In this document: in pieces, positions 15,116-23,587 of the stretch
Layout: each line of letters opens with the position of its first letter
Numbering within the stretch: position 1 is the first letter of the stretch
NCBI GenBank assembly: GCA_964426605.1
Contig: CAYRQK010000001.1
Span: 124,001 to 188,000, forward strand
DNA: 64,000 nt
From: JAGQNT01 sp964426605
GTDB lineage: Bacteria > Patescibacteriota > Saccharimonadia > Saccharimonadales > UBA4665
Reading direction: 5' to 3'
Notes under the pieces: model-generated
What the model saw: only the letters and a program-made list of their open reading frames with translations
Databases searched by the model: none
What the model was told of the DNA's origin: nothing
Translations under genes and position numbers: made by a program

Positions 15116-15979
15116 CTACAACACGGCGCCCTGAGTGGTGCCGTGTTTTGTTTGAGCGTCGTAGTCGTTATTGGCTTTGTTGACGGCGGCGTAATCGCGG
15201 GCCACGACCGTATCGGCGGCTTGTTTGATAGTGCTGCAATCTTGAGCGGGTAAATTCAGGAGGTCGTCATAGAGTTGTTGGGCGTATTGCTTGTCGAGAT
15301 CGACATGACCTTGCTCATGTGTGCGTAAGTTGGTGATGAATGTATTCCAACGAATGGCGAGTGCGTCGCTAGCACCGGCTGTGCGCTGCCAAGCTGGGAA
15401 GACTTGATTGATGTGGGCGGTGACAGTTGCGCTTATCACCTTGCAGCTACTATCGCCAGCGACACCGTATGTGTAATAGCTGCTGAGTGCGTAACCGGTG
15501 TTGGCGGCAAATCGGCTGCCGTCTTCGCTGACTGGCGTGCAGGCGGCCATTTGGCGGGAGATGGCAGCAACACTTAGGCCGTACACGCTATAGGTGCCTG
15601 GGGTGTCGGTCTGTATGGAGACGCCCGTCTGCCCCGTCGTAGAGATCATCGTTGGCAGAGTATAGCTACCAGGTTGGCAGGCGGGGACGATATTGGCGGG
15701 AGTGACCACGTGGTGTACGGGCAATTGCACGGGAGGTGCGGCTATGGGCTGGACTGGTGGTGTATTGGCTGCAGCGCTCACGGGGATTGCTGGTATGCGG
15801 AACCCGGTACTATGGGCTTGGGCTGCACCAAAGTTGAGTACGCACAACATAACGAAGCCGATGCCCACGGATCGCCATAATAGCGGCGAGAATTTCGCAC
15901 TACTGGATGAGTACGATTGGCCAAAAATAATCTCCGAACTAGCAACCGGCTGTAGCCGGAATACCTGCAAAAGCTGCAT
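15116..15979 (-). CDS. Secreted DUF922-like zinc metalloprotease-like protein
   Basis: The 287-residue protein has a long basic N-terminus, then a membrane or signal segment (about 36-54, VGIGFVMLCVLNFGAAQAHS). A Pro/Val-rich linker precedes a domain with two-Cys strands. The motif LRTHEQGHVDLDKQYAQQL (near residue 220) contains HExxH, the zinc-binding motif of DUF922-type secreted peptidases. Repeated Cys residues (ACQPG, ACTPV, SCKVI, DCST) suggest disulfides outside the cell. The target is unknown. GGGAGG lies about 10 nt before the ATG. It is divergent from the trehalase-like gene. Confidence 0.78.
   Translation of the reverse strand: MQLLQVFRLQPVASSEIIFGQSYSSSSAKFSPLLWRSVGIGFVMLCVLNFGAAQAHSTGFRIPAIPVSAAANTPPVQPIAAPPVQLPVHHVVTPANIVPACQPGSYTLPTMISTTGQTGVSIQTDTPGTYSVYGLSVAAISRQMAACTPVSEDGSRFAANTGYALSSYYTYGVAGDSSCKVISATVTAHINQVFPAWQRTAGASDALAIRWNTFITNLRTHEQGHVDLDKQYAQQLYDDLLNLPAQDCSTIKQAADTVVARDYAAVNKANNDYDAQTKHGTTQGAVL
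15120..15153 (+). terminator. Terminator after the RRM gene
   Basis: AACACGGCGCC pairs with GGTGCCGTGTT (11 bp, one G-U) around the loop CTGAGT, followed by TTGTTTG. The hairpin also forms the end of the coding part of the convergent gene. Confidence 0.8.
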
Positions 15980-16112
15980 AACGCGAAGCCTCCCAAAGAG
16001 TCAAAGCGGAGTTTGCCATAGTATATAATTTTTGTGAATATAATGCAATAGTGTTGTTGTTTACGACGAGCTGCTTGCTTGAGCAATGTAAACCCCGTAC
16101 TCTGAGTGCATA

Positions 16113-17423
16113 ATGAGTACCCTCGATGATGCAAAAGTTACGGCCAAGAAGCTTGCCGAAAAGGCGGCTCAAAAGACCAAAACGTTGCTGCGATTTCGTA
16201 GCGACTACGTACTGTCTGTCGAGGATGTCACTCCGGCCCGGGCCTACATCAAAGATTATTGGAATAATCTGCGCCGATTTCACCCGCGTGACGACGAGAG
16301 CTTACTAGGCTTATCCAAGCCCTACTTGGTGCCGAGCTTTGATGAGCACGCCAGCTTTGACTACGACGAGCTATATTATTGGGATAGTTACTTTATGGTG
16401 CAGGGCATGCTACGTGGCACCGACGACAAAGAGTTAGTGTTAGGCATTCTAGAGGATTTAACTGAGTTGTTTAAACGCTTCCGGATTATCCCCAATGCCT
16501 CGCGCACCTACTTGATGGGCCGCAGCCAGCCACCGCTGCTGACGACATTTATCTTCGATACCTACACGGCCTTTGATATGGGCGATGCCTGGCTACGACA
16601 GATGATGGGAGTCGCCATGCAGGAGTACGAAACGGTCTGGATGGGCGTCAAAAAGCCTAACCACCGCTTGGTATACCGTGACCTGAGCCGCTATTACGAC
16701 ATCAACATGTTACATGATCTGGCAGAGGCTGAAAGCGGCTGGGACATGACGCCGCGCTTTGGCCGTAAGGCACTCAACTATCTGCCGGTCGATCTGAACG
16801 CCCTGCTATACAAATACGAGAGCGACTTTGCACGAGCGGCACGTATAGCTGGTGATGTTCGTGATGCCGGCCGCTGGGAAGGGGCCGCCGCTGCCCGCAA
16901 GCAGACCATGGATAGTCTGATGTGGGACAAGTTGCGTGGATTGTATTACGACTATAACTATGTCAAAGAAAAGCGTGGTAATGTCAGTAGCTTGGCGAGC
17001 TTTTACCCGATGTGGGCCGGTATGGTCAGCGATAAGCGGGCTGCGCAGTTGGTAAAGTCACTCCGCAAATTCGAAAACAAGGGTGGTCTCAGTACCACCG
17101 ATGCGCTGCCCATCGGCCAGTACGTGCTGGGCAGCATGCCGACTCAGTGGGCCTATCCCAACGGCTGGGCGCCACTGCAGTTTATTGTTATCCAGGCGTT
17201 GGAGCGCTATGGCTATCACGAGGATGCCCGGCGCATTGCCACGACCTGGCTCAAGACAAACGTGACGTGGTTCAATAAACACGGAGTATTCCTGGAGAAA
17301 TACAATGTCGCCAGCCCTGACAAGCCACCCGTCAAGGGCGTGTATCCCTCGCAAACTGGCTTTGGCTGGACCAATGGCGTCTTCGAGCGCCTGTGCCAGG
17401 ACTACATCGACCGCCCAGAATGA
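16113..17423 (+). CDS. GH37 trehalase-like glycoside hydrolase
   Basis: The 436-residue cytoplasmic protein contains the trehalase signatures DELYYWDSYFMVQGM (about 85-99) and TQWAYPNGWAPLQ (near 347), plus AEAESGWDMTPRF with the candidate catalytic Asp. Near the end LEKYNV and GFGWTNGVFERL match the conserved end of the family. The glycine-rich GGGGEY loop usual between these two is replaced by PPVKGVYPSQ. GH37 hydrolyses trehalose to two glucose units. A TACTCT box lies 9 nt before the ATG. Family assignment is firm; true substrate less so. Confidence 0.88.
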   Translation: MSTLDDAKVTAKKLAEKAAQKTKTLLRFRSDYVLSVEDVTPARAYIKDYWNNLRRFHPRDDESLLGLSKPYLVPSFDEHASFDYDELYYWDSYFMVQGMLRGTDDKELVLGILEDLTELFKRFRIIPNASRTYLMGRSQPPLLTTFIFDTYTAFDMGDAWLRQMMGVAMQEYETVWMGVKKPNHRLVYRDLSRYYDINMLHDLAEAESGWDMTPRFGRKALNYLPVDLNALLYKYESDFARAARIAGDVRDAGRWEGAAAARKQTMDSLMWDKLRGLYYDYNYVKEKRGNVSSLASFYPMWAGMVSDKRAAQLVKSLRKFENKGGLSTTDALPIGQYVLGSMPTQWAYPNGWAPLQFIVIQALERYGYHEDARRIATTWLKTNVTWFNKHGVFLEKYNVASPDKPPVKGVYPSQTGFGWTNGVFERLCQDYIDRPE

Positions 17424-17583
17424 TATAATCATGAGTGTTGTTCGGCTCAGGGAAAAGAGCAGCGAGCTTGGTTTACGTTAGCAAACTCGGCTTGGCCGAC
17501 GAACGATGAGAAAAACTGGGGTCCCCGAAGAATCAAAGATTTTTTGGGGTGATAGTGCCGCAAGTTTGTCTCATATCATAAAT
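17424..17583 (+). other. TATAAT promoter followed by a structured region before tRNA-Val
   Basis: TATAAT (17424-17429) starts at the stop codon of the trehalase-like gene. Downstream, GAGCTTGGTTT and AAACTCGGCTT form a hairpin with G-U pairs, and CCCCGAAGAATC (17523) with GATTTTTTGGGG (ending 17549) forms a 12-bp stem with G-U pairs. The region could be a leader processed from the tRNA transcript or a separate small RNA. Confidence 0.4.
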
Positions 17584-17660
17584 GGGTGATTAGCTCAGCT
17601 GGCTAGAGCGCAGCATTCACATTGCTGAGGTCGGGGGTTCGAGCCCCTCATCACCCACCA
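17584..17660 (+). tRNA. tRNA-Val (anticodon CAC)
   Basis: The acceptor stem GGGTGAT/ATCACCC, D arm GCTC...GAGC, anticodon arm CAGCA-TTCACAT-TGCTG and T arm GGGGG-TTCGAGC-CCCCT form a full cloverleaf. The anticodon CAC reads GUG. The CCA end is encoded (17658-17660). It lies 14 nt upstream of the HIT gene and may share its transcript. Confidence 0.97.
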
Positions 17661-17674
17661 AAGGAGAAAATATA

Positions 17675-18097
17675 ATGACCACCAAAGACTGCCCGTTCTG
17701 TAACCTAACCGAGCGCGTACTGAAAAGCAACGAGCACGCACAGGTGATTCTGAGTAACCCACACAAAGTGCCGGGCCATTTTTTGGTAACGCCGAAGCGC
17801 CATGTCGAAAAGCCGTGGGATCTGACGCACGATGAACTCACCGATATCTTTGATCTCATCTTTTTTGTCGAGCAGAGGATATTGGGGGAGCTAGGCGAGG
17901 GTGTCGATATTCGGCAGAACTATCGGCCGTTTTTGAGTCAGGACGGCCTGAAGGTTAATCATGTGGCCTTTCATGCCATCCCGCGTTCGCTCGATGATTA
18001 TATCTATTCGGTATCCGAGCAGTACGAAGACAAGTTATTTGCCGATCTCGATGCCGCCGAAGCCGCGGCCGTTACCAAACTACTCCAGGAGGACTAG
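17675..18097 (+). CDS. HIT-family protein with altered histidine triad
   Basis: The 140-residue protein starts with DCPFCNL, the CxxC of many HIT proteins, followed by KVPGHFLVTPKRHVEKPWDL. The expected HxHxHxx motif reads H96-V-A98-F-H100-A-I-P-R, so the middle His, the nucleophile in characterised Hint and Fhit enzymes, is Ala. Nucleotide binding may persist without classic hydrolysis. AAAGGAG lies about 8 nt before the ATG. The NUDIX gene follows after 3 nt, suggesting a shared nucleotide-clean-up operon. Confidence 0.82.
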   Translation: MTTKDCPFCNLTERVLKSNEHAQVILSNPHKVPGHFLVTPKRHVEKPWDLTHDELTDIFDLIFFVEQRILGELGEGVDIRQNYRPFLSQDGLKVNHVAFHAIPRSLDDYIYSVSEQYEDKLFADLDAAEAAAVTKLLQED

Positions 18098-18100
18098 CCC

Positions 18101-18556
18101 ATGCGCAAAGCGTCTCGTGCCATTATTGTGAAAGACAACAGCTTGCTCGTGGTCAAGCGCAACAAGTTTGGCCAGGAATATTACATCTTGATTGGAGGTG
18201 GTATCGACATGGGCGAAAATGAGCTGCAGGCGCTGTACCGAGAGCTCAAGGAGGAGTCGGGCGTTCAGGTGGCCAATCCGCGGTTGGTGTTTGTCGAAAA
18301 CGCTGGCGATATGTATGGTATTCAGCACATTTTTCTCTGTGATTATGTCAGTGGCGAACCGGCCCTCGATCCGGCCTCAACAGAGGCGATTATTGGTGCT
18401 GCCGGCCAGAATACCTATTTACCGATGTGGCTGCCACTAGACCAACTGCCGGCCGCTACCTTCCGTTCCGAGCGGCTGAAACAGGCCATCATGGGCGGCA
18501 TCGCTAGCGGCTTCCCCGAACAGCCGGTCGACATCACCGATAGCGGTCCCGCCTAG
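18101..18556 (+). CDS. NUDIX hydrolase
   Basis: The 151-residue protein carries a complete NUDIX box, GGGIDMGENELQALYRELKE followed by ESGV, matching Gx5Ex7REUxEExGU with its metal-binding glutamates. The flanking strands (RAIIVKDNSLLVVKR) are typical. NUDIX enzymes cleave nucleoside diphosphates linked to another group; the specificity cannot be read from the sequence. It starts 3 nt after the HIT stop, with AGGAGG inside the end of that gene as ribosome-binding site. Confidence 0.9.
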   Translation: MRKASRAIIVKDNSLLVVKRNKFGQEYYILIGGGIDMGENELQALYRELKEESGVQVANPRLVFVENAGDMYGIQHIFLCDYVSGEPALDPASTEAIIGAAGQNTYLPMWLPLDQLPAATFRSERLKQAIMGGIASGFPEQPVDITDSGPA

Positions 18557-18601
18557 GCCAACCCTTTTCAATCAGTAGCCCAACAGGTAGACTAGAGGTA
18601 T

Positions 18602-20056
18602 ATGAGCAAATACTACGTAACCACTTCTATTCCCTATGTCAACGCCGAGCCTCACATCGGTTTTGCGATGGAGATATTGCAGGCCGATGTACTGGCACGC
18701 TACGCCCGGCAGCGGGGCGACGATGTTATCTTCAGCACTGGTACCGACGAGCACGGTGGCAAGATTGCCGAAAAAGCCGAAGAACAGGGATTAAAACCCC
18801 AAGAGTTTGCCAACAAAATCAGCGCCTCGTTTGCCGACATGGCAAAATTGCTCAATGCCAGCAACAATCGTTTTATCCGCACTACCGACAAGGCACACGA
18901 GCAGCGCGCCCAAATCGTCTGGAAGTCGCTGGCCGAGGGTGATATCTACAAGGGCAGCTACGTCGGCTGGTACTGCACTGGTGACGAAGCATTCTTTACC
19001 GAGACGGAGGTCAAGGCCAATAACGGTGTCTGCCCGGCACACAATCGGCCGTACGAGAAGATTGAGGAAGAGAATTATTTCTTCAAACTCAGCAAATATG
19101 GCAAGGCAGTTGGTGACGCTATCAAGACTGGACAGTTTACGGTGCTACCCGATACGCGGCGCAACGAAATCCTGGCGGTTATTGAGTCTGGTCTGGACGA
19201 CATTAGTATCAGCCGGCCTAAGGATAAGATCTCGTGGGGCATCCCGGTTCCCGGCGATAAAACCCAGGTGATGTATGTCTGGTTTGAGGCACTCATGAAT
19301 TACATTACCGTGCTGGGCTACCCGGAGCACGACGACTTCAAAGATTTCTGGCCGGCCGATGTGCAAGTTGTCGGCAAAGACATCATCCGTTTTCATGCCG
19401 CCATTTGGCCGGCACTGCTCATGAGCCTAGGTTTAGAGCTACCCAAGCAACTCTATGTGCATGGTTTTATCACTGCTGGTGGCAAAAAGATGAGCAAGAG
19501 CCTCGGCAACGTCATCTCACCCAAGGATATCGTGGCGGAGTACGGCGTTGATGCGTTCCGTTACTACTTCTTGCGGCATATTCCTAGCTACAACGATGGC
19601 GATTTCAATCAGGAATTATTTGAGAAAGCCTACAACAATGAGCTTGCCAATGAACTTGGCAACGCGGTGCAACGTACTGCTGCCATGATCTTGAAGTACC
19701 AGGGTGGCTTGATTGGTGGCGTGCCTGAGGCCGAACATGACACTGCACAGTACCGGGCGGCACTCGAGGCCTGCCGGTTTGATGTTGCCCTCGATGAGGT
19801 CTGGGAGCGCGTCCGTGGCCTCAATCAGTACATCGACGAAGCGAAGCCGTGGGCAATCGCCAAGACTGGCGACGAAGACCACTTGCGCGAAGTGCTCGCC
19901 AGCCAGGTGGGTGACCTCACGCAAATCGCCGACCTTATCGAGCCGTTCATGCCCGGTACAGCTGTCAAGATTCGTGCGGTCTTCCACGAGGGTGTCGTGC
20001 ATCCCATTGAAGGCACCTTGTTCCCTAAGCGCGAAACTCCTGTACCGGGGGTTTAG
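18602..20056 (+). CDS. metG: Methionyl-tRNA synthetase, short form
   Basis: The 484-residue class I synthetase charges tRNA-Met with methionine. The HIGH motif reads PHIGF (about 18-22) and the KMSKS motif is KKMSKSLGN (near residue 300). The catalytic insertion has GWYCTGDEAFFTETE and CPAHNRPYEKIEEENYFF, with fewer Cys than zinc-rich forms. The C-terminal anticodon-binding bundle is present, but the EMAPII-like dimer domain is absent. A TAGACT box lies 8 nt before the ATG. tatD follows after one base. Confidence 0.96.
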   Translation: MSKYYVTTSIPYVNAEPHIGFAMEILQADVLARYARQRGDDVIFSTGTDEHGGKIAEKAEEQGLKPQEFANKISASFADMAKLLNASNNRFIRTTDKAHEQRAQIVWKSLAEGDIYKGSYVGWYCTGDEAFFTETEVKANNGVCPAHNRPYEKIEEENYFFKLSKYGKAVGDAIKTGQFTVLPDTRRNEILAVIESGLDDISISRPKDKISWGIPVPGDKTQVMYVWFEALMNYITVLGYPEHDDFKDFWPADVQVVGKDIIRFHAAIWPALLMSLGLELPKQLYVHGFITAGGKKMSKSLGNVISPKDIVAEYGVDAFRYYFLRHIPSYNDGDFNQELFEKAYNNELANELGNAVQRTAAMILKYQGGLIGGVPEAEHDTAQYRAALEACRFDVALDEVWERVRGLNQYIDEAKPWAIAKTGDEDHLREVLASQVGDLTQIADLIEPFMPGTAVKIRAVFHEGVVHPIEGTLFPKRETPVPGV

Positions 20057-20057
20057 C

Positions 20058-20885
20058 GTGGAACTTGTCGATACACACTGTCATATCCAATCGGCTGGCC
20101 AGCAGATGGGCGAGGAGTTGACCCGCGAGCTGTGGGCCAAGGCTGGCGACACGTCTGTCGATGAAGTAGTCGAGCGGGCACATCAGGCTGATGTGCGGCA
20201 GATGATTTGTGTCGGCTGCGACCTGGAGGACAGCCGGTTGGCTATCGAGTGTGTGAAAGGTCGTGAAAACTTATTCGCATCCATCGGCATACACCCCCAC
20301 GAAGCGGCGCTCCATCTGGAGAAAAGCCGCCAAACGGCATTCGAACAGCTTCTAGAGGTCGGACCTCTAGATAGCAAAATTGTGGCGATTGGGGAGTGCG
20401 GATTGGACTATTTTTATGAACATTCGCCGCGCGAAGCCCAGATTAAATTGCTAAAATTCCAGATTGAGTTGGCAATCCGCCACGATCTACCACTGATTTT
20501 CCATGTGCGCCAGGCTCTTGACGACTTTTGGCCGATTTTCGAGAGCTATCCGGCCGGTTCTATCAGAGGTGTGTTGCATAGTTTTACTGATACGACTGCC
20601 AATATGCAGCGGGCAGTGGAGCACGGGCTCTACATCGGAGTGAATGGCATTGCCACATTTGCCAAGGATGCGTCACAGATTGTGATGTATCGCACAATCC
20701 CGCAACAGTCACTCCTGTTAGAGACCGATGCTCCCTTCTTGACTCCAGAACCTTTCCGTGGTACTATAAACGAACCAAAACACATACGGACTATTGTAGA
20801 GTTTCTTGCTGAACTACGGGGCGAAGATGTACGCGAACTAGCTGCTATCACCACACTCAGTGCAAAAACTCTTTTTCGTCTGTAA
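20058..20885 (+). CDS. tatD: TatD family metal-dependent DNase, with palindrome-encoded insertion
   Basis: GTG at 20058 is the chosen start: it follows the metG stop by one base and gives VELVDTHCHIQSAGQQMG. The 275-residue protein has the metal ligands of the family: DTHCH, the Glu of AIGECGLDYF, the His of LIFHVRQA, HSFT and the Asp of LLETDAPFL. TatD enzymes are 3'-5' exonucleases or deacylases involved in DNA repair and turnover. Residues 99-105 are LEVGPLD from the palindrome at 20352-20370, just before the strand KIVAIGECG. Translation is probably coupled to metG. Confidence 0.93.
   Translation: MELVDTHCHIQSAGQQMGEELTRELWAKAGDTSVDEVVERAHQADVRQMICVGCDLEDSRLAIECVKGRENLFASIGIHPHEAALHLEKSRQTAFEQLLEVGPLDSKIVAIGECGLDYFYEHSPREAQIKLLKFQIELAIRHDLPLIFHVRQALDDFWPIFESYPAGSIRGVLHSFTDTTANMQRAVEHGLYIGVNGIATFAKDASQIVMYRTIPQQSLLLETDAPFLTPEPFRGTINEPKHIRTIVEFLAELRGEDVRELAAITTLSAKTLFRL
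20352..20370. repeat. Palindromic coding element, copy 2 (in tatD)
   Basis: The copy is identical over all 19 nt to copy 1 and starts at a codon boundary of tatD (98 codons after the GTG), encoding LEVGPL plus the first base of Asp. Confidence 0.95.
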
Positions 20886-20897
20886 GGTACACACATC

Positions 20898-21140
20898 ATG
20901 ACCAATATATTGACACAACTTATGGGCACGACGCCTGAGCGACCCAACGAGCCGGTTTTTTATAACGAAGGCGCTCGTCGGGTTGAGATTACGGTGATGG
21001 CACGCGAGGTGTTGGCCGACACGGCTGCTGCCATTGGCGAACTGCGGGCTGCACCGAGCGTTACCTCCGAGAACGTCGTGCAATTGCACGCACCAGAGTA
21101 TGACAGGCGAGAGGATCACTATGGCCAGCAAGCTGCTTAA
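20898..21140 (+). CDS. Hypothetical small protein, 80 residues
   Basis: The protein starts MTNILTQLMGTTPERPNEPV and has an Ala-rich helix (MAREVLADTAAAIGELRAAP) and an acidic-basic tail. There is no signal or membrane segment. It overlaps the following gene by 20 nt and sits 12 nt after tatD, so it is likely cotranscribed. Not recognised. Confidence 0.6.
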   Translation: MTNILTQLMGTTPERPNEPVFYNEGARRVEITVMAREVLADTAAAIGELRAAPSVTSENVVQLHAPEYDRREDHYGQQAA

Positions 21141-21498
21141 GGGCGTCATGCGCCAATCCGACCAGCAACGCCGGGTGCGGGCCCGACAGGCAATTTTGCA
21201 CCACATGGCTCGCATAGGTGGCCAGGTATTCGGCTCGATCCCAGCTGGTGTACGTCGCGAATTCTTTTGTCTAGATCGACATACTTGGGTGTGGCACGAA
21301 GAGTGGATCGACCAGACTGGTCGGCGCCGTGCTGTCACGACTCGTTATGATGTCCGGCCGCGCGGTATCCTCAAGTCGCAAGGCACCAACTCGTATCAGC
21401 GCCTGACAGAAACCGAGGAGCGCAATTTCCGCGCTGCCGCCGAGATCTATTACCAGCACGCCGCGCACGAACTCAATCGACTCGCTCACGCCGCATAA
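21121..21498 (+). CDS. Hypothetical basic protein, 125 residues
   Basis: The start at ATG 21121 (MASKLLKGVMRQSDQQRRVR) has GAGAGG about 8 nt upstream; longer in-frame starts have none. The sequence is Arg-rich at the N-terminus, followed by FFCLDRHTWVWHEEWIDQTG and YDVRPRGILKSQG, a pattern of small proteins seen beside other genes in Saccharibacteria. A helical tail with His and Ala follows. Nucleic-acid binding is possible from its charge but unproven. Confidence 0.65.
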   Translation: MASKLLKGVMRQSDQQRRVRARQAILHHMARIGGQVFGSIPAGVRREFFCLDRHTWVWHEEWIDQTGRRRAVTTRYDVRPRGILKSQGTNSYQRLTETEERNFRAAAEIYYQHAAHELNRLAHAA

Positions 21499-21501
21499 GG
21501 T

Positions 21502-21507
21502 TACAAT
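21502..21507 (+). promoter_or_regulatory. -10 box (TACAAT) of a probably leaderless cysteine desulfurase gene
   Basis: TACAAT ends 7 nt before ATG 21515. There is no Shine-Dalgarno in the 17-nt gap after the preceding stop. Confidence 0.6.
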
Positions 21508-21514
21508 AGTACGT

Positions 21515-22654
21515 ATGAAGTCACTCGTGTACATGGACTACGCTGCTGCTACGCCTGTGTCGGCGGAAGTCCGGGCGGCCATGGAGCCGTATTTTACAGA
21601 TAAGTTTTATAACCCATCGGCTACGTATTTGTTGGCCAAACAAGCGCACGATGAGTTGGAGCAGGCCAGGGCTAGCGTGGCACGGGTGCTCGGTGCGCGT
21701 CCGGTTGAAATCACCTTCACGGCTGGTGGCAGCGAAGCAAACAATCTGGCGATACGTGGTGTCATGCAGTGCTATCCTGAGGCAAATGTAGTGATAAGCG
21801 CCATCGAGCACGATTCGGTGCTGGCACCGGCTGATCTTTATGATCGTCGGATTGCACCGGTTGATATACGCGGCATTGTCGATGTCGCCGAATTAGGGAA
21901 ACTCGTTGATGACCAGACAGTGCTTGTCAGTATTATGTATGCCAACAACGAAATTGGCACGGTCCAACCCATCCGCGAGATTGCTCGGCTAGTGGAGGCT
22001 GTGCGCTCGCAACGAGTCAGGTATGGCAACAAATTACCCCTGTTATTACACACTGATGCCGCCCAGGCTACCAATTATCTCGATATGCATATCGACCGAT
22101 TGGGCGTTGACTTGATGACACTTAACGGTGGCAAGATATATGGACCAAAGCAGAGTGGGGTGCTCTATATACGTGCTGGCGTGCAGTTGCAACCACTTAT
22201 TGCTGGTGGCGGCCAAGAGCACGGTTTGCGCAGTGGCACCGAAAATGTCGCTGCGTGTGTTGGCTTTGCCACGGCGCTGACGGCCACGCAGGCTATGCGC
22301 CGCGACGAAGTTGCTCGGCTGCAAGTGCTGCAGAACCAGTTTGTGGATGGTGTTCAGGCAAAACTTCCGGGTGTGACTCTAAATGGCTCAAAAACCAAGC
22401 GGTTGCCCAATAATATCCATCTGACGTTCCCGGGCATCGACAATGAGCGACTGTTGCTACAGCTGGAGTCGGCCGGTATCTTGGCCGCCGCCGGCTCAGC
22501 CTGCAGTGCCAGTAACGATGAGCCGTCGCATGTGCTGGCTGCGCTTGGCCTGAGTGAAGCCGATGCCCGGAGTTCATTGCGTTTCACAATGGGCCGCAGC
22601 ACAACTGGTGCGGACATTGATGTCGTACTCGCGGCGCTGGTATCTCTTGTCTAG
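21515..22654 (+). CDS. Cysteine desulfurase (NifS/IscS family)
   Basis: The 379-residue PLP enzyme moves sulfur from cysteine to acceptor proteins. It starts with YMDYAAATPVSAEV and has the PLP site TFTAGGSEANNLAI, the Schiff-base Lys region TLNGGKIYGPKQSGVLY, GLRSGTEN and the active-site Cys in GSACSASNDEPSHVL. The Cys loop (SACSAS) resembles the IscS type. In this window the likely client is MnmA, for thiolation of tRNA wobble uridine; Fe-S assembly partners are not seen nearby. Confidence 0.94.
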   Translation: MKSLVYMDYAAATPVSAEVRAAMEPYFTDKFYNPSATYLLAKQAHDELEQARASVARVLGARPVEITFTAGGSEANNLAIRGVMQCYPEANVVISAIEHDSVLAPADLYDRRIAPVDIRGIVDVAELGKLVDDQTVLVSIMYANNEIGTVQPIREIARLVEAVRSQRVRYGNKLPLLLHTDAAQATNYLDMHIDRLGVDLMTLNGGKIYGPKQSGVLYIRAGVQLQPLIAGGGQEHGLRSGTENVAACVGFATALTATQAMRRDEVARLQVLQNQFVDGVQAKLPGVTLNGSKTKRLPNNIHLTFPGIDNERLLLQLESAGILAAAGSACSASNDEPSHVLAALGLSEADARSSLRFTMGRSTTGADIDVVLAALVSLV

Positions 22655-22683
22655 CATCAGTGCTGCGTTATACTGAAGAATAG

Positions 22684-23526
22684 ATGTTAAAGCTCAAGCG
22701 TTATTGGTTAAGCATCGTCAGCTTAGTAGTTGGCGTAAGTTTGCTGGGTGGCGCCGCTATGGCGGCCAGCCGAGCGCCAGTTACTCAGAGTTATGACGCT
22801 GATTCGAGTATCCAGAAGGGCATGATAGTCCGCCTCGATGCTACAGATAAGAATAAGATCGATGTTGTTACGCAGCCCGAAAGCCAGCACATATATGGTG
22901 TGGTAGTCTCGGCTAACGATGCCGCTATCAGCCTGACCACCGACGCCACACAGCAGCAAGCCTATGTCGCGACGTATGGCACCTATAACGTGCTGACGAG
23001 TACCCAAAACGGTTCTGTTCGGCCCGGTGACTTTATTAGTATCTCTAATCTCGATGGCGTAGGCATGAAGGCCGACGAAAGCCAGCTAGCTATCATTGGC
23101 CGGGCTACGGGTTCTTTCGATGGCACTTCCAATGTAGTTAGCACGGCCGAGCTGGCCGATCAATCGGGGCACAAGAGCAAAGTGTCAATTGGCCTGGTGC
23201 CGGTAGAGATTGCCGTACAGAACAACCCGTTGCACTCGGCGGGGCTCCCTAGTCAGTTGACCCAGTTTTTGAGTCAGCTCGGCTATGCAGTTGGTGATAA
23301 AACTGTGAGTCCATCACGGCTGTACGTTGCGTTGCTGCTTCTCCTTGTTACGACGGTTATCTCGAGCGTGCTGCTGTTTAGTGCCGTGCGTAACACCATG
23401 GTGTCGGTTGGGCGCAATCCACTCGCCAGACGTGCTATTTTACGTAGCTTGATGCAAGTGGTGCTGACGGCGCTGATTATTTTCATTATTGGCATATTTG
23501 CGGTATATTTACTACTGAAGCTTTAG
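22684..23526 (+). CDS. Secreted/membrane protein with C-terminal two-helix hairpin, upstream of the ATP synthase genes
   Basis: The 280-residue protein has a signal segment (IVSLVVGVSLLGGAAMAAS), then a beta-rich outer domain (about 35-150: SIQKGMIVRLDATDKNKIDV, YGVVVSANDAAISLT, GSVRPGDFISISNLDGVGMK). Two membrane helices close it (about 215-237 and 257-279), joined by a basic loop VSVGRNPLARRAILRSL. The hairpin with GRNP loop recalls ATP synthase subunit c, but helix 2 (VVLTALIIFIIGIFAVYLLL) lacks the ion-binding Glu or Asp. It sits where F0 genes are expected. Its function is unknown. A TATACT box ends 9 nt before the ATG. Confidence 0.75.
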   Translation: MLKLKRYWLSIVSLVVGVSLLGGAAMAASRAPVTQSYDADSSIQKGMIVRLDATDKNKIDVVTQPESQHIYGVVVSANDAAISLTTDATQQQAYVATYGTYNVLTSTQNGSVRPGDFISISNLDGVGMKADESQLAIIGRATGSFDGTSNVVSTAELADQSGHKSKVSIGLVPVEIAVQNNPLHSAGLPSQLTQFLSQLGYAVGDKTVSPSRLYVALLLLLVTTVISSVLLFSAVRNTMVSVGRNPLARRAILRSLMQVVLTALIIFIIGIFAVYLLLKL

Positions 23527-23587
23527 CACTTTCTGCGGGCAGTGCTAAGTCGTTTGGAAACATGTACATGGTGGGAACAACAAATAT

